DNA from: Marinomonas phaeophyticola
GTDB lineage: Bacteria; Pseudomonadota; Gammaproteobacteria; Pseudomonadales; Marinomonadaceae
Length of the DNA stretch: 64,000 bases
Reading direction: 5' to 3'
Assembly: GCF_026966905.1 (NCBI RefSeq)
Contig: NZ_JAPUBN010000019.1
Coordinates: forward strand, 1 to 64,000
Position numbers and translations under genes: made by a program. Positions 1 to 10,203 of this stretch are shown piece after piece. The stretch's first letter is position 1; the number at the start of each line of letters is the position of its first letter. The notes under the pieces are model-generated. The model saw nothing but the letters and a program-made list of their open reading frames with translations. It was not told the origin of the DNA and ran no database searches.

Positions 1-1614
<1,614 letters not shown>

Positions 1615-1872
1615 ATAACACCAAAGTGGTTTTGAGTGATAAAGAGAGACTGAGAAAACTCGTAAAGAGAAGGGTCAAACGGCATCATGAAAAGATCATA
1701 GAGACACAGATTACGACAGCATCAGCAATGGTGTGCTGGTTTGATACTTGGTTATCGCTATTTCAAAAAAAGCATTGTTAAAGATTCAAGCACGTATTGG
1801 CGTGTTGTGAGTGAACCTGCTGGATTAAGCCTAACGGCTTAACACCGACACTCAGAACGAACGCAACCCGTT

Positions 1873-1989
1873 TGCTTGACGATCATAGAGACGTTGAACC
1901 ACCTGATCCCATCCCGAACTCAGAAGTGAAAAGCGTCATCGCCGATGGTAGTGTGGCATTCGCCATGTGAGAGTAGGTCGTCGTCAAGT
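1873..1989 (+). rRNA. rrf: 5S ribosomal RNA
   Basis: The conserved 5S core is visible: the CCTGATCCCATCCCGAACTC segment around 1902-1921, and GATGGTAGTGTGG followed by GAGAGTAGG near the 3' end. The ends TGCTTGACGA and TCGTCAAG pair as the terminal stem, which fixes the boundaries to within one or two bases. It is the last gene of the rrn operon; a strong terminator hairpin follows within 10 bases. Confidence 0.95.
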
Positions 1990-1998
1990 TTTATTTAG

Positions 1999-2034
1999 AA
2001 AGCCCTGATAGGTTATCCTGTCAGGGCTTTTTTT
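1999..2034 (+). terminator. Rho-independent terminator of the rrn operon
   Basis: A stem of about 14 bp (AAAGCCCTGATAGG with CCTGTCAGGGCTTT, one G-U pair) closes a TTAT loop and runs into seven T residues. It lies directly after the 5S gene. Confidence 0.93.
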
Positions 2035-2040
2035 CGTCTG

Positions 2041-2234
2041 TAGGTTGGCCTTTAGGCCAACAATAATGCCACACAGCATACCTATATCGACTAACATGAT
2101 ACTTTTTGTCGGGATGAATCCCGACTTACATCTCCCGTAGGTTGGCCTTTAGGCCAACAATAATGCCACACAGCATACCTATATTGACTAACATGATACT
2201 TTTTGTCGGGATGAATCCCGACTTACATCTCCTG
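2041..2234. repeat. 97-bp tandem duplication carrying two pairs of REP-like palindromes
   Basis: Bases 2041-2137 and 2138-2234 are two adjacent 97-bp copies that differ at only about two positions (TATATCGACT versus TATATTGACT, CTCCCG versus CTCCTG). Each copy holds two palindromes with 8-bp arms and a 2-nt loop: GTTGGCCT-TT-AGGCCAAC (2044-2061 and 2141-2158) and, in the opposite orientation, GTCGGGAT-GA-ATCCCGAC (2108-2125 and 2205-2222). The alternating orientation resembles REP/BIME elements. I see no gene here. Confidence 0.9.
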
Positions 2235-2341
2235 TTGAGATTAATGGCGACTTCAGACCGACAATGTTTGTGCGTAATAAGTTCCGACCTGTATTGCTCT
2301 TCAAGAGCAACCAATCAACTTATCCTGATGAGCCTCTTTTT

Positions 2342-2359
2342 GTCGGCATCAATGCCGAC
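2342..2359. repeat. Fifth REP-like palindrome
   Basis: GTCGGCAT-CA-ATGCCGAC has the same 8-2-8 architecture and the same flanks (a T run on one side, CTAC on the other) as the palindromes at 2044-2222, but its own arm sequence. Between it and the tandem copies lies a decayed relative (around 2241-2293: GACTTCAGACCGACAATG and GTTCCGACCTG). The stretch 2235-2508 otherwise holds no convincing gene. Confidence 0.75.
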
Positions 2360-2508
2360 CTACCTTTCAAGTCGTTACTCCAACTATTTGCTGTGCACAT
2401 TCAGCCATGCCGTCCAGTAAGTGTGTCTGCCAGAGGCTTTAAAAAAGCGTCTCTCTTTCGTTTAATTTAATTTTTTCCGATCAAAAACAAACAAAAACGA
2501 GAGAGACT

Positions 2509-2714
2509 ATGGATCATTTAAAGCTACACCCTCAACAAATATAAGTTGCTATTGATTAATGAATAACTCAACCAGAAGGGTTGAATAAATTAATGGAGAT
2601 GGCACCGAATAGCTTGTGAAGATTGAGCGACAAACGTATAGAGAGTCGTGCTACTATCGAGATGAGTTCCGGCCTTTGTTTCCTGCAGATACTCTTCACA
2701 TAGCGTTAAAATAA
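2509..2714 (+). pseudogene. Probable remnant of an IS256-family (mutator-type) transposase
   Basis: An ATG with a purine-rich GAGAGAG ribosome-binding site opens a frame reading MDHLKLHPQQI before a stop. Further on, the pieces EGLNKLMEMAPNSL and, one frame over, VKIERQTYRES resemble the start of IS256-type transposases, where a leucine-rich helix is followed by an ER..Y motif. Stops and a shift make it non-functional, and the rest of the transposase is absent. An imperfect inverted repeat (GTCTCTCTTTCGTTT at 2448-2462 and AAACGAGAGAGAC near 2496-2507) lies just upstream and might be an element end. The family call rests on motif memory only. It could instead be meaningless intergenic sequence. 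Confidence 0.4.
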
Positions 2715-2728
2715 ATATTGTCACTAAC

Positions 2729-3331
2729 TTATATAAACATCATGGGTAAAGTGGATAAAAGTAAAAGCCCCATGGTGACATTGAAATAGCGGTGGAACTT
2801 TGGTTGTTGAAGCTTATGTGAAACTAATTTTCCTATCGTAATCCACATAAATGAACCTGGCAAAGTTGCAACATTAACAATGAGTATTCCGAGTATTGCT
2901 GAAGGCCAAAACAAGTCCCCACTTAGAGTAAATACGGTGCTGATGGTAATTAATGTTGCCCATGATTTAGGGTTGATTAGTTGGAAGCAAGCGGCTTGGA
3001 TTGTGCTTATAGGTTGCAGATCTTTATTCGAGCTCTGCATTTTTGATAGCGCTATTTTAATGGACATATAAACAATGTAGCTTGCAGCAATGACGGTAAA
3101 TGCTTTATGCATATATGGCCAATGTTTAAATAGTTCACTTAAACCGAGAAGGATTGTTAGATGCAGGATTGTCATGCCACACCGTATACCCATGACATGG
3201 GGTAACGTTTTTCTTAAACCAAAGTGAGCTCCTGAATGAGCCAGTAAAATATTGTTTGGTCCTGGGGTGATTGTGCTAATTAAGCAAAATAAAATTATTG
3301 CAGGAACCAGTTCAATTAAAGCATTATTCAT
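2729..3331 (-). CDS. LysE/RhtB-family amino acid exporter
   Basis: A 200-residue inner-membrane protein with about six hydrophobic segments. The N-terminal signature TPGPNNILLAHSGAHFG (about residues 22-38) is typical of the LysE/RhtB/ArgO superfamily, which exports amino acids or related small molecules by proton exchange. Length matches the family (about 200-210). The start at 3331 has GAGAATGA upstream on the minus strand. It is divergent from a MocR-type regulator, with 109 bases between the two starts and a palindrome inside. That arrangement is common for exporters controlled by a PLP-binding sensor of an amino acid. The substrate cannot be read from the sequence. Confidence 0.9.
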   Translation of the reverse strand: MNNALIELVPAIILFCLISTITPGPNNILLAHSGAHFGLRKTLPHVMGIRCGMTILHLTILLGLSELFKHWPYMHKAFTVIAASYIVYMSIKIALSKMQSSNKDLQPISTIQAACFQLINPKSWATLITISTVFTLSGDLFWPSAILGILIVNVATLPGSFMWITIGKLVSHKLQQPKFHRYFNVTMGLLLLSTLPMMFI

Positions 3332-3361
3332 AATTCATTCTCAAAATAAATCTCTTTTTAT

Positions 3362-3377
3362 ATTGTATCAATACAAT
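3362..3377. promoter_or_regulatory. Palindromic operator candidate between lysE-like and mocR-like genes
   Basis: ATTGTAT-CA-ATACAAT is a perfect inverted repeat with 7-bp arms. It lies 31 bp from the exporter start and 64 bp from the regulator start, where a GntR/MocR-type dimer would be expected to bind. The assignment is by position and symmetry only. Confidence 0.55.
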
Positions 3378-3440
3378 TGTTATTACATTTTGATTTTAAA
3401 GTTCTCACATTATAAAATTCAAGGCAATTATTTTATTGTT

Positions 3441-4835
3441 ATGGGTACAATTTTGGAAATTAATGAAAACGACTTTAACAATGCTTGTACTAAGTTCCCA
3501 AAATACAAAGCGTTGGCATTTATTATTGAGCAAGAAATTCTTTCTGGAGGGTTGTCAGACCAGCAAAAACTGCCTCCCCAACGAAACTTAGCTGATCAAT
3601 TAAGTATCACTCATGGAACGGTAACAAGGGCTTATGATCTACTAGAGGAAATGGGCCTGGTAAAAGCAAAACTCGGCTCAGGGACTTATGTTAGTAGTTC
3701 TAGACCGCATATATCTACACTATCTGAAAGTGAATATGATTTTGCATCGAGTATGCAACCGATGTTGGGTCAGCAGGCTTTAGTTAAATGTGCTTTAAAT
3801 GAATTGGCCCAAGATCAAAATTCTATTAAAAGTATTTTGAATTATGCGCCACAGGGTATTTTGAAGCATAAACAAGCATTTTTGTCTTGGTTAGGCAAAA
3901 AGGGCATTAGGGCAGATTTAAGCGATATTGCGTTTACACAAGGAGCACAGCAAGGAATTTATACTTGCTTACAGGTTCTGGCTAGTGAAGGAGATTACGT
4001 ACTCCACGAAGCGTTGGCATATCCAGGTTTCTTTCGAGCGGTAGACGCGAACAAGCTTAAGCCATTAGGGGTTCCTTTGACGAATGACGGTTTAGATCTC
4101 GCCATATTAGAGGAATACTGTTTGCAGTTTAAACCTAAGATTTTGTACGTTACACCAAATATACAAAACCCAACAAATATCAAATATTCTAAAAAACAGT
4201 TAGATGCAATTGTTAGGTTAAGTGGAAAATATCAGTTTTATATTATTGAAGATGATGTAAATTATTGTTTGCCTGAGGACTGGAGAGTACCGTTACAGCA
4301 ACAGGCACCCGAAAGAGTATTTTACCTATCTAGTCTATCTAAGTATGTCGCTGGCGGGTTAAGAGTGGCTTATAGTTTGGTTCCTAAATCTTGGCAGCAG
4401 GCATTTAATTTAAGTATTCATAGTCAATGTTGGATGGTTTCAACGTTAAATATAGAGTTAGCCGCGCGTTTTATCATTAGAGATAGTTTCCAACATAACC
4501 AATCATTGTTAGAAGATGAAATGCGTTATAGGCAGGACGCTTTTCAGGGGCTTGTAGGTAAATATGGTTTTAATACGCGTTCGGGTGGCTTAAATGTATG
4601 GCTAGAGTTACCAAATGGCATTAATGTAAATCAGTTTAATAATTTTTTGGCGTCAAAGAAAATTAAGGTCAGAACCGCTGATTTGTTTTGCTCTCCGCGA
4701 TCGACTCTACCCCAAGTGAATGGCATAAGAGTCTCTTTAGGTGGGTTTAATTCAAGAAATGACTTTGAATATGGCCTAGATAAATTTGAGCAGGCTTTGA
4801 TTGAGTTTAGAGAAGAAGATGATGTAGTTATTTAA
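3441..4835 (+). CDS. MocR/PdxR-type transcriptional regulator (GntR HTH plus aminotransferase-like domain)
   Basis: A 464-residue fusion of an N-terminal GntR winged helix (about residues 15-85: LPPQRNLADQLSITHGTVTRAYDLLEEMGLV and GSGTYVS) and a fold-type I aminotransferase-like domain. NIQNPTNIKYS and the PLP-lysine region LSSLSKYVAGGLRVAY are recognisable. MocR proteins sense PLP, amino acids or GABA. The open frame extends upstream to 3252, but that would overlap the divergent exporter and add non-homologous residues; MGTILEIN at 3441 is the sensible start. It probably controls the divergent LysE-like exporter. Confidence 0.9.
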   Translation: MGTILEINENDFNNACTKFPKYKALAFIIEQEILSGGLSDQQKLPPQRNLADQLSITHGTVTRAYDLLEEMGLVKAKLGSGTYVSSSRPHISTLSESEYDFASSMQPMLGQQALVKCALNELAQDQNSIKSILNYAPQGILKHKQAFLSWLGKKGIRADLSDIAFTQGAQQGIYTCLQVLASEGDYVLHEALAYPGFFRAVDANKLKPLGVPLTNDGLDLAILEEYCLQFKPKILYVTPNIQNPTNIKYSKKQLDAIVRLSGKYQFYIIEDDVNYCLPEDWRVPLQQQAPERVFYLSSLSKYVAGGLRVAYSLVPKSWQQAFNLSIHSQCWMVSTLNIELAARFIIRDSFQHNQSLLEDEMRYRQDAFQGLVGKYGFNTRSGGLNVWLELPNGINVNQFNNFLASKKIKVRTADLFCSPRSTLPQVNGIRVSLGGFNSRNDFEYGLDKFEQALIEFREEDDVVI

Positions 4836-4947
4836 TGTTGTCTAATATTCTATTATGAATCGTCGGTTTCCTAAAGCGAAGTAATGGCCTTGTATCGTCA
4901 ACTTCGTCGTAAATAGGCATCATGTTATCCTATGAATAACTGGACCA

Positions 4948-5601
4948 TTATCGGTCAAATTTAAGGATGTGTCCTTTAAATTGGTTTGTTAAATAGTCTG
5001 TATGCAAAGGTTTAAAATGTCTGTTTTCAAAGCCAAATTCAGTCATTTTAGTTGTCAGTTTACTTTTTCTGCCTCTGCCTGGGTCTACTAATATCACTTC
5101 GCATTTATCATTGGCGTGGTTTTGTATGAAGTTCGCTAATAATAGAATGTGCTGATCTTCGTATAAAAGGTCACTACCAACGATCAAGTCGAATTTTCCA
5201 AGTGTGCTCTCATCGTTAGCCCAATCTACCCTTTCAAAAGTAATGTCTTTGTCATCATTTAAAAGCGTATTTCTATTAAGAAAGCTTTCCACTTCTGGGT
5301 GATAGTCGGTAGCCGTAATATCTTCATTTCGATGATTAAGAAGTAAGCTAGATAGGGCTATGCCGCAACCAATTTCTAAAATCCGCTTGCCTTCGGTTTT
5401 ATAATCTAATAAATAGTTTGCCAGTACTAACCCTGATGGCCATACAATACCAAAAAGAGGCCAGGAAGCTGAGGAGATCCCTAAGGCTTCGGCAATACCT
5501 TTAGGATCACTGAATTCTTGATTATCGCGTAAAGTACATATATGTATATCACTACTACCTAACTCAATAGTTTGATAGCGGACACGTAGAGGGGAAGACA
5601 T
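4948..5601 (-). CDS. Class I SAM-dependent methyltransferase (lysine methyltransferase-like, METTL21 type)
   Basis: A 217-residue protein with the Rossmann-type SAM-binding motif I (ILEIGCGIALSSLLL, about 96-110), an acidic motif II (ATDYHPE) and the motif GSDLLYE, which is characteristic of the PF10294-like group of small protein methyltransferases. The bacterial members are poorly characterised, so the substrate is unknown. A good Shine-Dalgarno (AGGATTAAAT) precedes the ATG at 5601. It appears to be monocistronic: 112 bases lie after the regulator end, and 258 bases before the amidotransferase relic, where only a short tandem repeat is seen. Confidence 0.8.
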   Translation of the reverse strand: MSSPLRVRYQTIELGSSDIHICTLRDNQEFSDPKGIAEALGISSASWPLFGIVWPSGLVLANYLLDYKTEGKRILEIGCGIALSSLLLNHRNEDITATDYHPEVESFLNRNTLLNDDKDITFERVDWANDESTLGKFDLIVGSDLLYEDQHILLLANFIQNHANDKCEVILVDPGRGRKSKLTTKMTEFGFENRHFKPLHTDYLTNQFKGHILKFDR

Positions 5602-5611
5602 ATTTAATCCT

Positions 5612-5632
5612 AGTAAGCAGTAAGCAGTAAGC
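5612..5632. repeat. 7-bp tandem repeat AGTAAGC x3
   Basis: Three perfect head-to-tail copies of AGTAAGC lie about 10-30 bases upstream of the methyltransferase start, immediately behind its ribosome-binding site. A change in copy number would alter the promoter-to-gene distance. Confidence 0.85.
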
Positions 5633-5859
5633 TAAGCCAGTTATCTAGTATAAATATAAATGACGAAACAGAAGGTGTAACAGGATAAAGCAATTTTTAA
5701 ATGACACAAGGCATATAATTAAAAATTTCAAACTCAATCTAATTAATAGGTTTTTTGTATGTAATGGCGCTACTTCATTTCAGATCAAGATAATACGTTT
5801 TATGACTAGAATTAGACGTACTATCTGAATGGTATCTGAGAGATTATAGGCAGAGTAGG

Positions 5860-6575
5860 TTATTTTTGAGAGAGGAATTCGCTAAACCAATGGGCGATAA
5901 TTTTTTCATCGGTATGCTTTTCTAAAGATTTTGTGGCTTCTAATAATGTAGTTTTGGGAATAATGTCTTGCTTTATGTTCATGAGACTTTGGAGATACGC
6001 TTTATTGAATTCAGGGTGTCCTTGAATGGTTAAAATATTAGGGGTAATATTTAGCATGTAATTCGGGCAGAAGTCGTTTTTTAAAATAACGTGGCTATGC
6101 TTTGGAGCTTCGATGACCTGATCTTGGTGTATAACAATTAAATTCAACTGTTCCTTTTTATTGAGGTTTGCCCAAACTGGAATAGAGTCCGTACTAACAT
6201 TGGTGGTGGAGACGCCTAACCCCCACCCTTTAGATGATTTTTTCACTTCACCACCGAGTGCTTGTGCAATAATTTGATGACCGAAGCAAATGCCAAGTAA
6301 TTTTATCGTAGGGTTACTTTTTATGGAGCGAATCAACTGCTCTAAGGGGGGATCCAGCTATGTTTTTCGTACGCGCCGTGACGGCTTCCGGTAATTAAGT
6401 AGGCGTCGCATTCTGATAGCATTTGTGGGAATTGGTGGCGTTCAATATCATATATAGAAAAAGTGAGAGAAGGGTTTATAGCGCTTAAAAGATCAATAAA
6501 CATATCAGAATATTCACCATGATCTTTTGTTAACCTTGTATCGACTGAGTCGCATTTTAAGATACCGATTTTCAT
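5860..6575 (-). pseudogene. Class I glutamine amidotransferase-like protein, frameshifted
   Basis: Two fragments in different frames join into one protein of about 238 residues, the usual length of this family. The first (6575 to 6342) ends YEKHSWIPP and then a stop. The second continues LEQLIRSIKSNP and carries the nucleophile elbow LGICFGHQIIAQALGG (Cys) and the His/Glu motif IQGHPEF. Reading through needs one extra C on the minus strand in the six-base run at 6346-6351. All catalytic residues survive. This is therefore either a recent inactivation, a length-variable homopolymer, or a sequencing error. Intact, it would be a GMP-synthase-like (GATase1) hydrolase acting on an unknown glutamyl or other amide substrate. 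Confidence 0.85.
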
Positions 6576-6680
6576 CTGTTTTTTTTGCTCTCTTAAATCT
6601 TTTTTATCATCCAGTTTAACTAGAGAGAATTATTGATAATAATATTACTTAAGTCTATTTATACTTGTCATAAAAAGGTA

Positions 6681-6710
6681 AAAAAGCCCCATTACAAGCT
6701 GTAGTGGGGC
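6681..6710 (-). terminator. Rho-independent terminator of ppsA
   Basis: On the minus strand GCCCCACTACA and TGTAATGGGGC form an 11-bp stem with one wobble pair, followed by a run of T residues. It lies about 80 bases after the ppsA stop. Confidence 0.85.
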
Positions 6711-6789
6711 AAACTAGAGAGATTTTGTCTAAGTTATTCCGGCTTTGAAAGGGGTACAAGTCCGAATTAATTAGACTGCTTGGCTGGTA

Positions 6790-9183
6790 TTAAACAGCCT
6801 TCTGATTTGATGTGTTACCTTTCAGTACCTCATCAAGATGCAGCCAGGTTTCCACAACTGTATCTGGATTTAACGAGATGCTTTCAATTCCTTGTTCTAC
6901 TAACCAATCAGCGAAATCGGCATGATCGGAAGGGCCTTGACCACAAATACCGACATATTTTCCTTTTGCTCGACAAGCTGAAATGGCCATTTTTAATAGA
7001 ATTTTCACAGCATCGTTACGCTCATCAAACTTATCTGCGATAAGGCCTGAATCACGGTCTAAACCAAGAGTTAGTTGTGTTAAATCGTTAGAACCAATAG
7101 AGAAGCCGTCAAAATATTCTAAGAACTGATCTGCTAAGAGTGCATTAGAAGGAAGTTCGCACATCATGACCACTTTTAAGTCATTTTCACCGCGAGCTAA
7201 GCCCTGCTCTTTAAGTAGTTCAGTTACTTGGCGTGCTTCTTCTACGGTTCTTACAAATGGGATCATTATTTGAATGTTGGTGAATCCCATGTCATTTCGA
7301 ACTCTTCTAATGGCCTCACACTCAAGGGCAAAGCAATCTTTAAATGAAGGGTCTATATAGCGAGCGGCGCCACGAAAACCAAGCATTGGGTTTTCTTCAT
7401 CAGGCTCAAATAATGGTCCGCCAATTAAGTTGTGGTATTCATTGGACTTAAAATCAGACAATCTAACAATGACCGGTTTGTCGGAGAAAGAGCAGGCAAG
7501 GGTAGAAACACCTTCTACTAATTTGTCGACATAGAATTCAACAGGACTATTGTAGCCAGCAATACACTGAGATATCTCTTCTTGTAGACTGGCATCAAGA
7601 GAATCGAATTCAAGTAATGCTTTAGGGTGAATTCCAATCATTCTGTTAATGATGAATTCTAAGCGAGCTAAACCAATTCCAGCATTAGGAAGCATAGCAA
7701 AGTCGAAGGCTCGATTAGGATTACCGACATTCATCATGACTTTAACCGGTATGTCAGGCATGTTTCCAACTTCAGAAGTAATAACTTCAAAAGGTAGAGT
7801 ACCTTGGTAAATCATACCCATGTCGCCTTGAGCGCAAGACACTGTCACTTCTTGATCTGTTTTTAGTACCTTAGTGGCATCGCCACAACCAACAACGGCA
7901 GGTATACCAAGTTCACGGGCAATAATCGCCGCATGACACGTTCTTCCTCCTCGGTTGGTGACGATAGCGGAAGCCTTTTTCATAATGGGTTCCCAATCAG
8001 GGTCTGTGATGTCGGTTACTAAAACATCGCCTTCTTGGATTTTGTCCATTTCGTTAATGGATGAAAGTACTTTGACTGAACCAGAACCTATTTTATGTCC
8101 AATCGCACGACCTGTGATTAAAACATCGCTTTCTGCTTTAAGAACAAAACGTTCCATACTCTGGAGGTTGGATTGACTACGTACGGTCTCTGGACGCGCT
8201 TGAACAATGTAGATTTTGCCATCAATACCGTCTTTAGCCCACTCAATGTCCATGGGTCTTTGATAATGAGTTTCAATGATGCAGGCCTGACGGGCTAGAT
8301 CTTCGATCTCATCATTAGTAAGAGCAAAATCATTCTGTTGTTCTAGTGTTACAGGGACGATCTGTACAAACTCGTCAGACCCCTCTGGTGCGTATTCCAT
8401 TTTTTGAGCTTTGCTACCTAACGTTTTTCGGACGACTGCAGGTTTGTTGTTCATTAACGTCTTTTTGTGGACATAAAACTCGTCGGGATTCACTGATCCT
8501 TGAACGACCATTTCACCTAGACCGTATGCTGCAGTAATGAAGATAACTTCATCAAATCCTGATTCAGTGTCTAACGTGAATAGAACCCCTGCGGCGCCGA
8601 TATCGCTACGGACCATTTTTTGAATGCCGGCAGAAAGGGCAACCCCTTTGTGCTCAAAACCTTGATGAACTCGGTAAGAGATGGCTCTGTCGTTGAATAA
8701 AGAGGCAAAGACACGTTTAATGGACAGTTTTATGCTGTCTAGTCCGCATACGTTTAAGAAGGTTTCTTGTTGTCCTGCAAAGGAGGCATCTGGTAAATCT
8801 TCTGCGGTTGCTGAAGATCGAACAGCGAAAGAAGCGTCTGTGTTGTCTGCGCTGAGTACAGCAAATGCAGACTCTATTTCTTTATTAAACTCATCTGAAA
8901 AGGACGCTTCTTCAATCCAGGTGCGAATTTTTAACCCTGCATCAGCTAAGGCATGAACATCATCGACGTCCAAAGAATCTAATAAAGCATGAATTCTGTC
9001 GTCTAAACCGCTTTCTACAATAAAGGTTTGATATGCGTAAGCTGTGGTAGCAAACCCATTTGGGACTTGAATTCCTAAACGGGTTAAATTGGAGATCATT
9101 TCACCAAGAGAGGCGTTTTTACCGCCTACTTGATCTACGTCTGTCATTTTAAGATCTTTAAACCACTTGATAAATTTGCTCAC
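6790..9183 (-). CDS. ppsA: Phosphoenolpyruvate synthase (pyruvate, water dikinase)
   Basis: Makes PEP from pyruvate and ATP (releasing AMP and phosphate), the entry step to gluconeogenesis from pyruvate or lactate. The 797-residue length fits the E. coli-type enzyme. Domain order is clear: N-terminal PPDK/PEP-utiliser ATP-binding domain (VGGKNASLGEM at about 20, AVRSSATAEDLPDASFAGQQ near 123-142), the swivelling phosphohistidine domain with GGRTCHAAIIARELGIPA (about 414-431), and a C-terminal TIM barrel with GSNDLTQLTLGLDRDSG and GICGQGPSD. It is divergent from ppsR, its regulator, as in many gammaproteobacteria. Confidence 0.98.
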   Translation of the reverse strand: MSKFIKWFKDLKMTDVDQVGGKNASLGEMISNLTRLGIQVPNGFATTAYAYQTFIVESGLDDRIHALLDSLDVDDVHALADAGLKIRTWIEEASFSDEFNKEIESAFAVLSADNTDASFAVRSSATAEDLPDASFAGQQETFLNVCGLDSIKLSIKRVFASLFNDRAISYRVHQGFEHKGVALSAGIQKMVRSDIGAAGVLFTLDTESGFDEVIFITAAYGLGEMVVQGSVNPDEFYVHKKTLMNNKPAVVRKTLGSKAQKMEYAPEGSDEFVQIVPVTLEQQNDFALTNDEIEDLARQACIIETHYQRPMDIEWAKDGIDGKIYIVQARPETVRSQSNLQSMERFVLKAESDVLITGRAIGHKIGSGSVKVLSSINEMDKIQEGDVLVTDITDPDWEPIMKKASAIVTNRGGRTCHAAIIARELGIPAVVGCGDATKVLKTDQEVTVSCAQGDMGMIYQGTLPFEVITSEVGNMPDIPVKVMMNVGNPNRAFDFAMLPNAGIGLARLEFIINRMIGIHPKALLEFDSLDASLQEEISQCIAGYNSPVEFYVDKLVEGVSTLACSFSDKPVIVRLSDFKSNEYHNLIGGPLFEPDEENPMLGFRGAARYIDPSFKDCFALECEAIRRVRNDMGFTNIQIMIPFVRTVEEARQVTELLKEQGLARGENDLKVVMMCELPSNALLADQFLEYFDGFSIGSNDLTQLTLGLDRDSGLIADKFDERNDAVKILLKMAISACRAKGKYVGICGQGPSDHADFADWLVEQGIESISLNPDTVVETWLHLDEVLKGNTSNQKAV

Positions 9184-9399
9184 GATGACTCCTAATGTTT
9201 ACGCGATATTATTTTTATAACTTGTATTTACGGATTAGGTTATTTTCGGTGTAATGAAAATAACAATCACACGCTTCCCACAAAGCTGACTTATTGTAGG
9301 GAGATTCGCAGGAAGGAATAAACCTGAATATTTGATGTAGTTTTATTTCAATCAAGAAAATTGATCTTGTCAAATAACAACAAAATGGTGGAAAAACAA

Positions 9400-10203
9400 A
9401 TGAAAGTGTACTTTGTGTCAGATGGTACTGCGATTACCGCAGAAGTCTTTGGGTCGGCTATGTTGTCTTTTTTTGATGTGAAAATTGATACCATCAGTGT
9501 GCCGTTTTTGACAACAGAAGATAAAGCTAGAGGTTTCTGTAAACAAATTAATAATGAAATTGCGTTAGGCCACCAAACCTTAGTTTTTTATACTATATCT
9601 GATCCTGTTATTAGCGATATTATTCAAACAAGTGACAGTCATTGCTATAATTTATTTGGTGATTTATTGTCCCCAATAGAAAATGCCTTAGGGGTAAAGG
9701 CGAGGCCAACAGCACAAAAAGCGCATGGGATTAAAGAGGGGGTTTATGATGGTCGAATTGACGCGATAAACTACGCCTTAGCTAATGATGACGGGTGCTC
9801 CGTTAAAAATTTAGATGAAGCTCATGTGATTCTTTTAGGTGTCTCTCGCTCTGGAAAAACACCAACCAGCTTGTATCTAGCGATGCAATATGGAATCAAA
9901 GCGGCTAACTACCCAATAACGGAGGATGATTTTGATCCCCTGAAGCTTCCTTCCGCATTAAAAGCACAAAAGAAAAAGCTGTATGGGTTAACCATTGATG
10001 CGAATAGATTACATGAAATTCGTACCGGTAGAATGGCTTCAAGTAAATATGCTTCCTTGCGTCAATGTCGCTATGAATTATCTGAAGTAGAGACATTATA
10101 TAGGCAAGAGAGAATTCCATTTTTGAATTCAACACGTTTATCTGTGGAAGAAATTTCCACCAAAGTGATGGCTGATATGAATTTGGACCGACATAGGGTT
10201 TAG
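9400..10203 (+). CDS. ppsR: PEP synthase regulatory protein (bifunctional kinase/pyrophosphorylase, DUF299)
   Basis: PpsR inactivates PEP synthase by ADP-dependent phosphorylation of a threonine next to the catalytic histidine, and reactivates it with phosphate. The sequence shows the N-terminal VSDGTAITAEVFG, the P-loop GVSRSGKTPTSLYLAMQ (about 147-163) and the C-terminal YASLRQCRYE...NSTRLSVEEI block. The frame is open upstream to a TTG at 9361. The ATG at 9400 has a GGTGGA ribosome-binding site 8 bases away and gives 267 residues; an ATG at 9385 is also possible. Its divergent position opposite ppsA supports the call. Confidence 0.95.
   Translation: MKVYFVSDGTAITAEVFGSAMLSFFDVKIDTISVPFLTTEDKARGFCKQINNEIALGHQTLVFYTISDPVISDIIQTSDSHCYNLFGDLLSPIENALGVKARPTAQKAHGIKEGVYDGRIDAINYALANDDGCSVKNLDEAHVILLGVSRSGKTPTSLYLAMQYGIKAANYPITEDDFDPLKLPSALKAQKKKLYGLTIDANRLHEIRTGRMASSKYASLRQCRYELSEVETLYRQERIPFLNSTRLSVEEISTKVMADMNLDRHRV

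Noticed and set aside
2142..2470. Overlapping frames of 62-92 codons in the repeat region
   Set aside because: They run through REP-like palindromes and the 97-bp duplication, have no recognisable protein pattern, and both strands are equally open.
3252..3440. N-terminal extension of the MocR-type regulator
   Set aside because: It would overlap the divergent exporter and adds residues with no counterpart in the GntR domain; the start at 3441 fits better.
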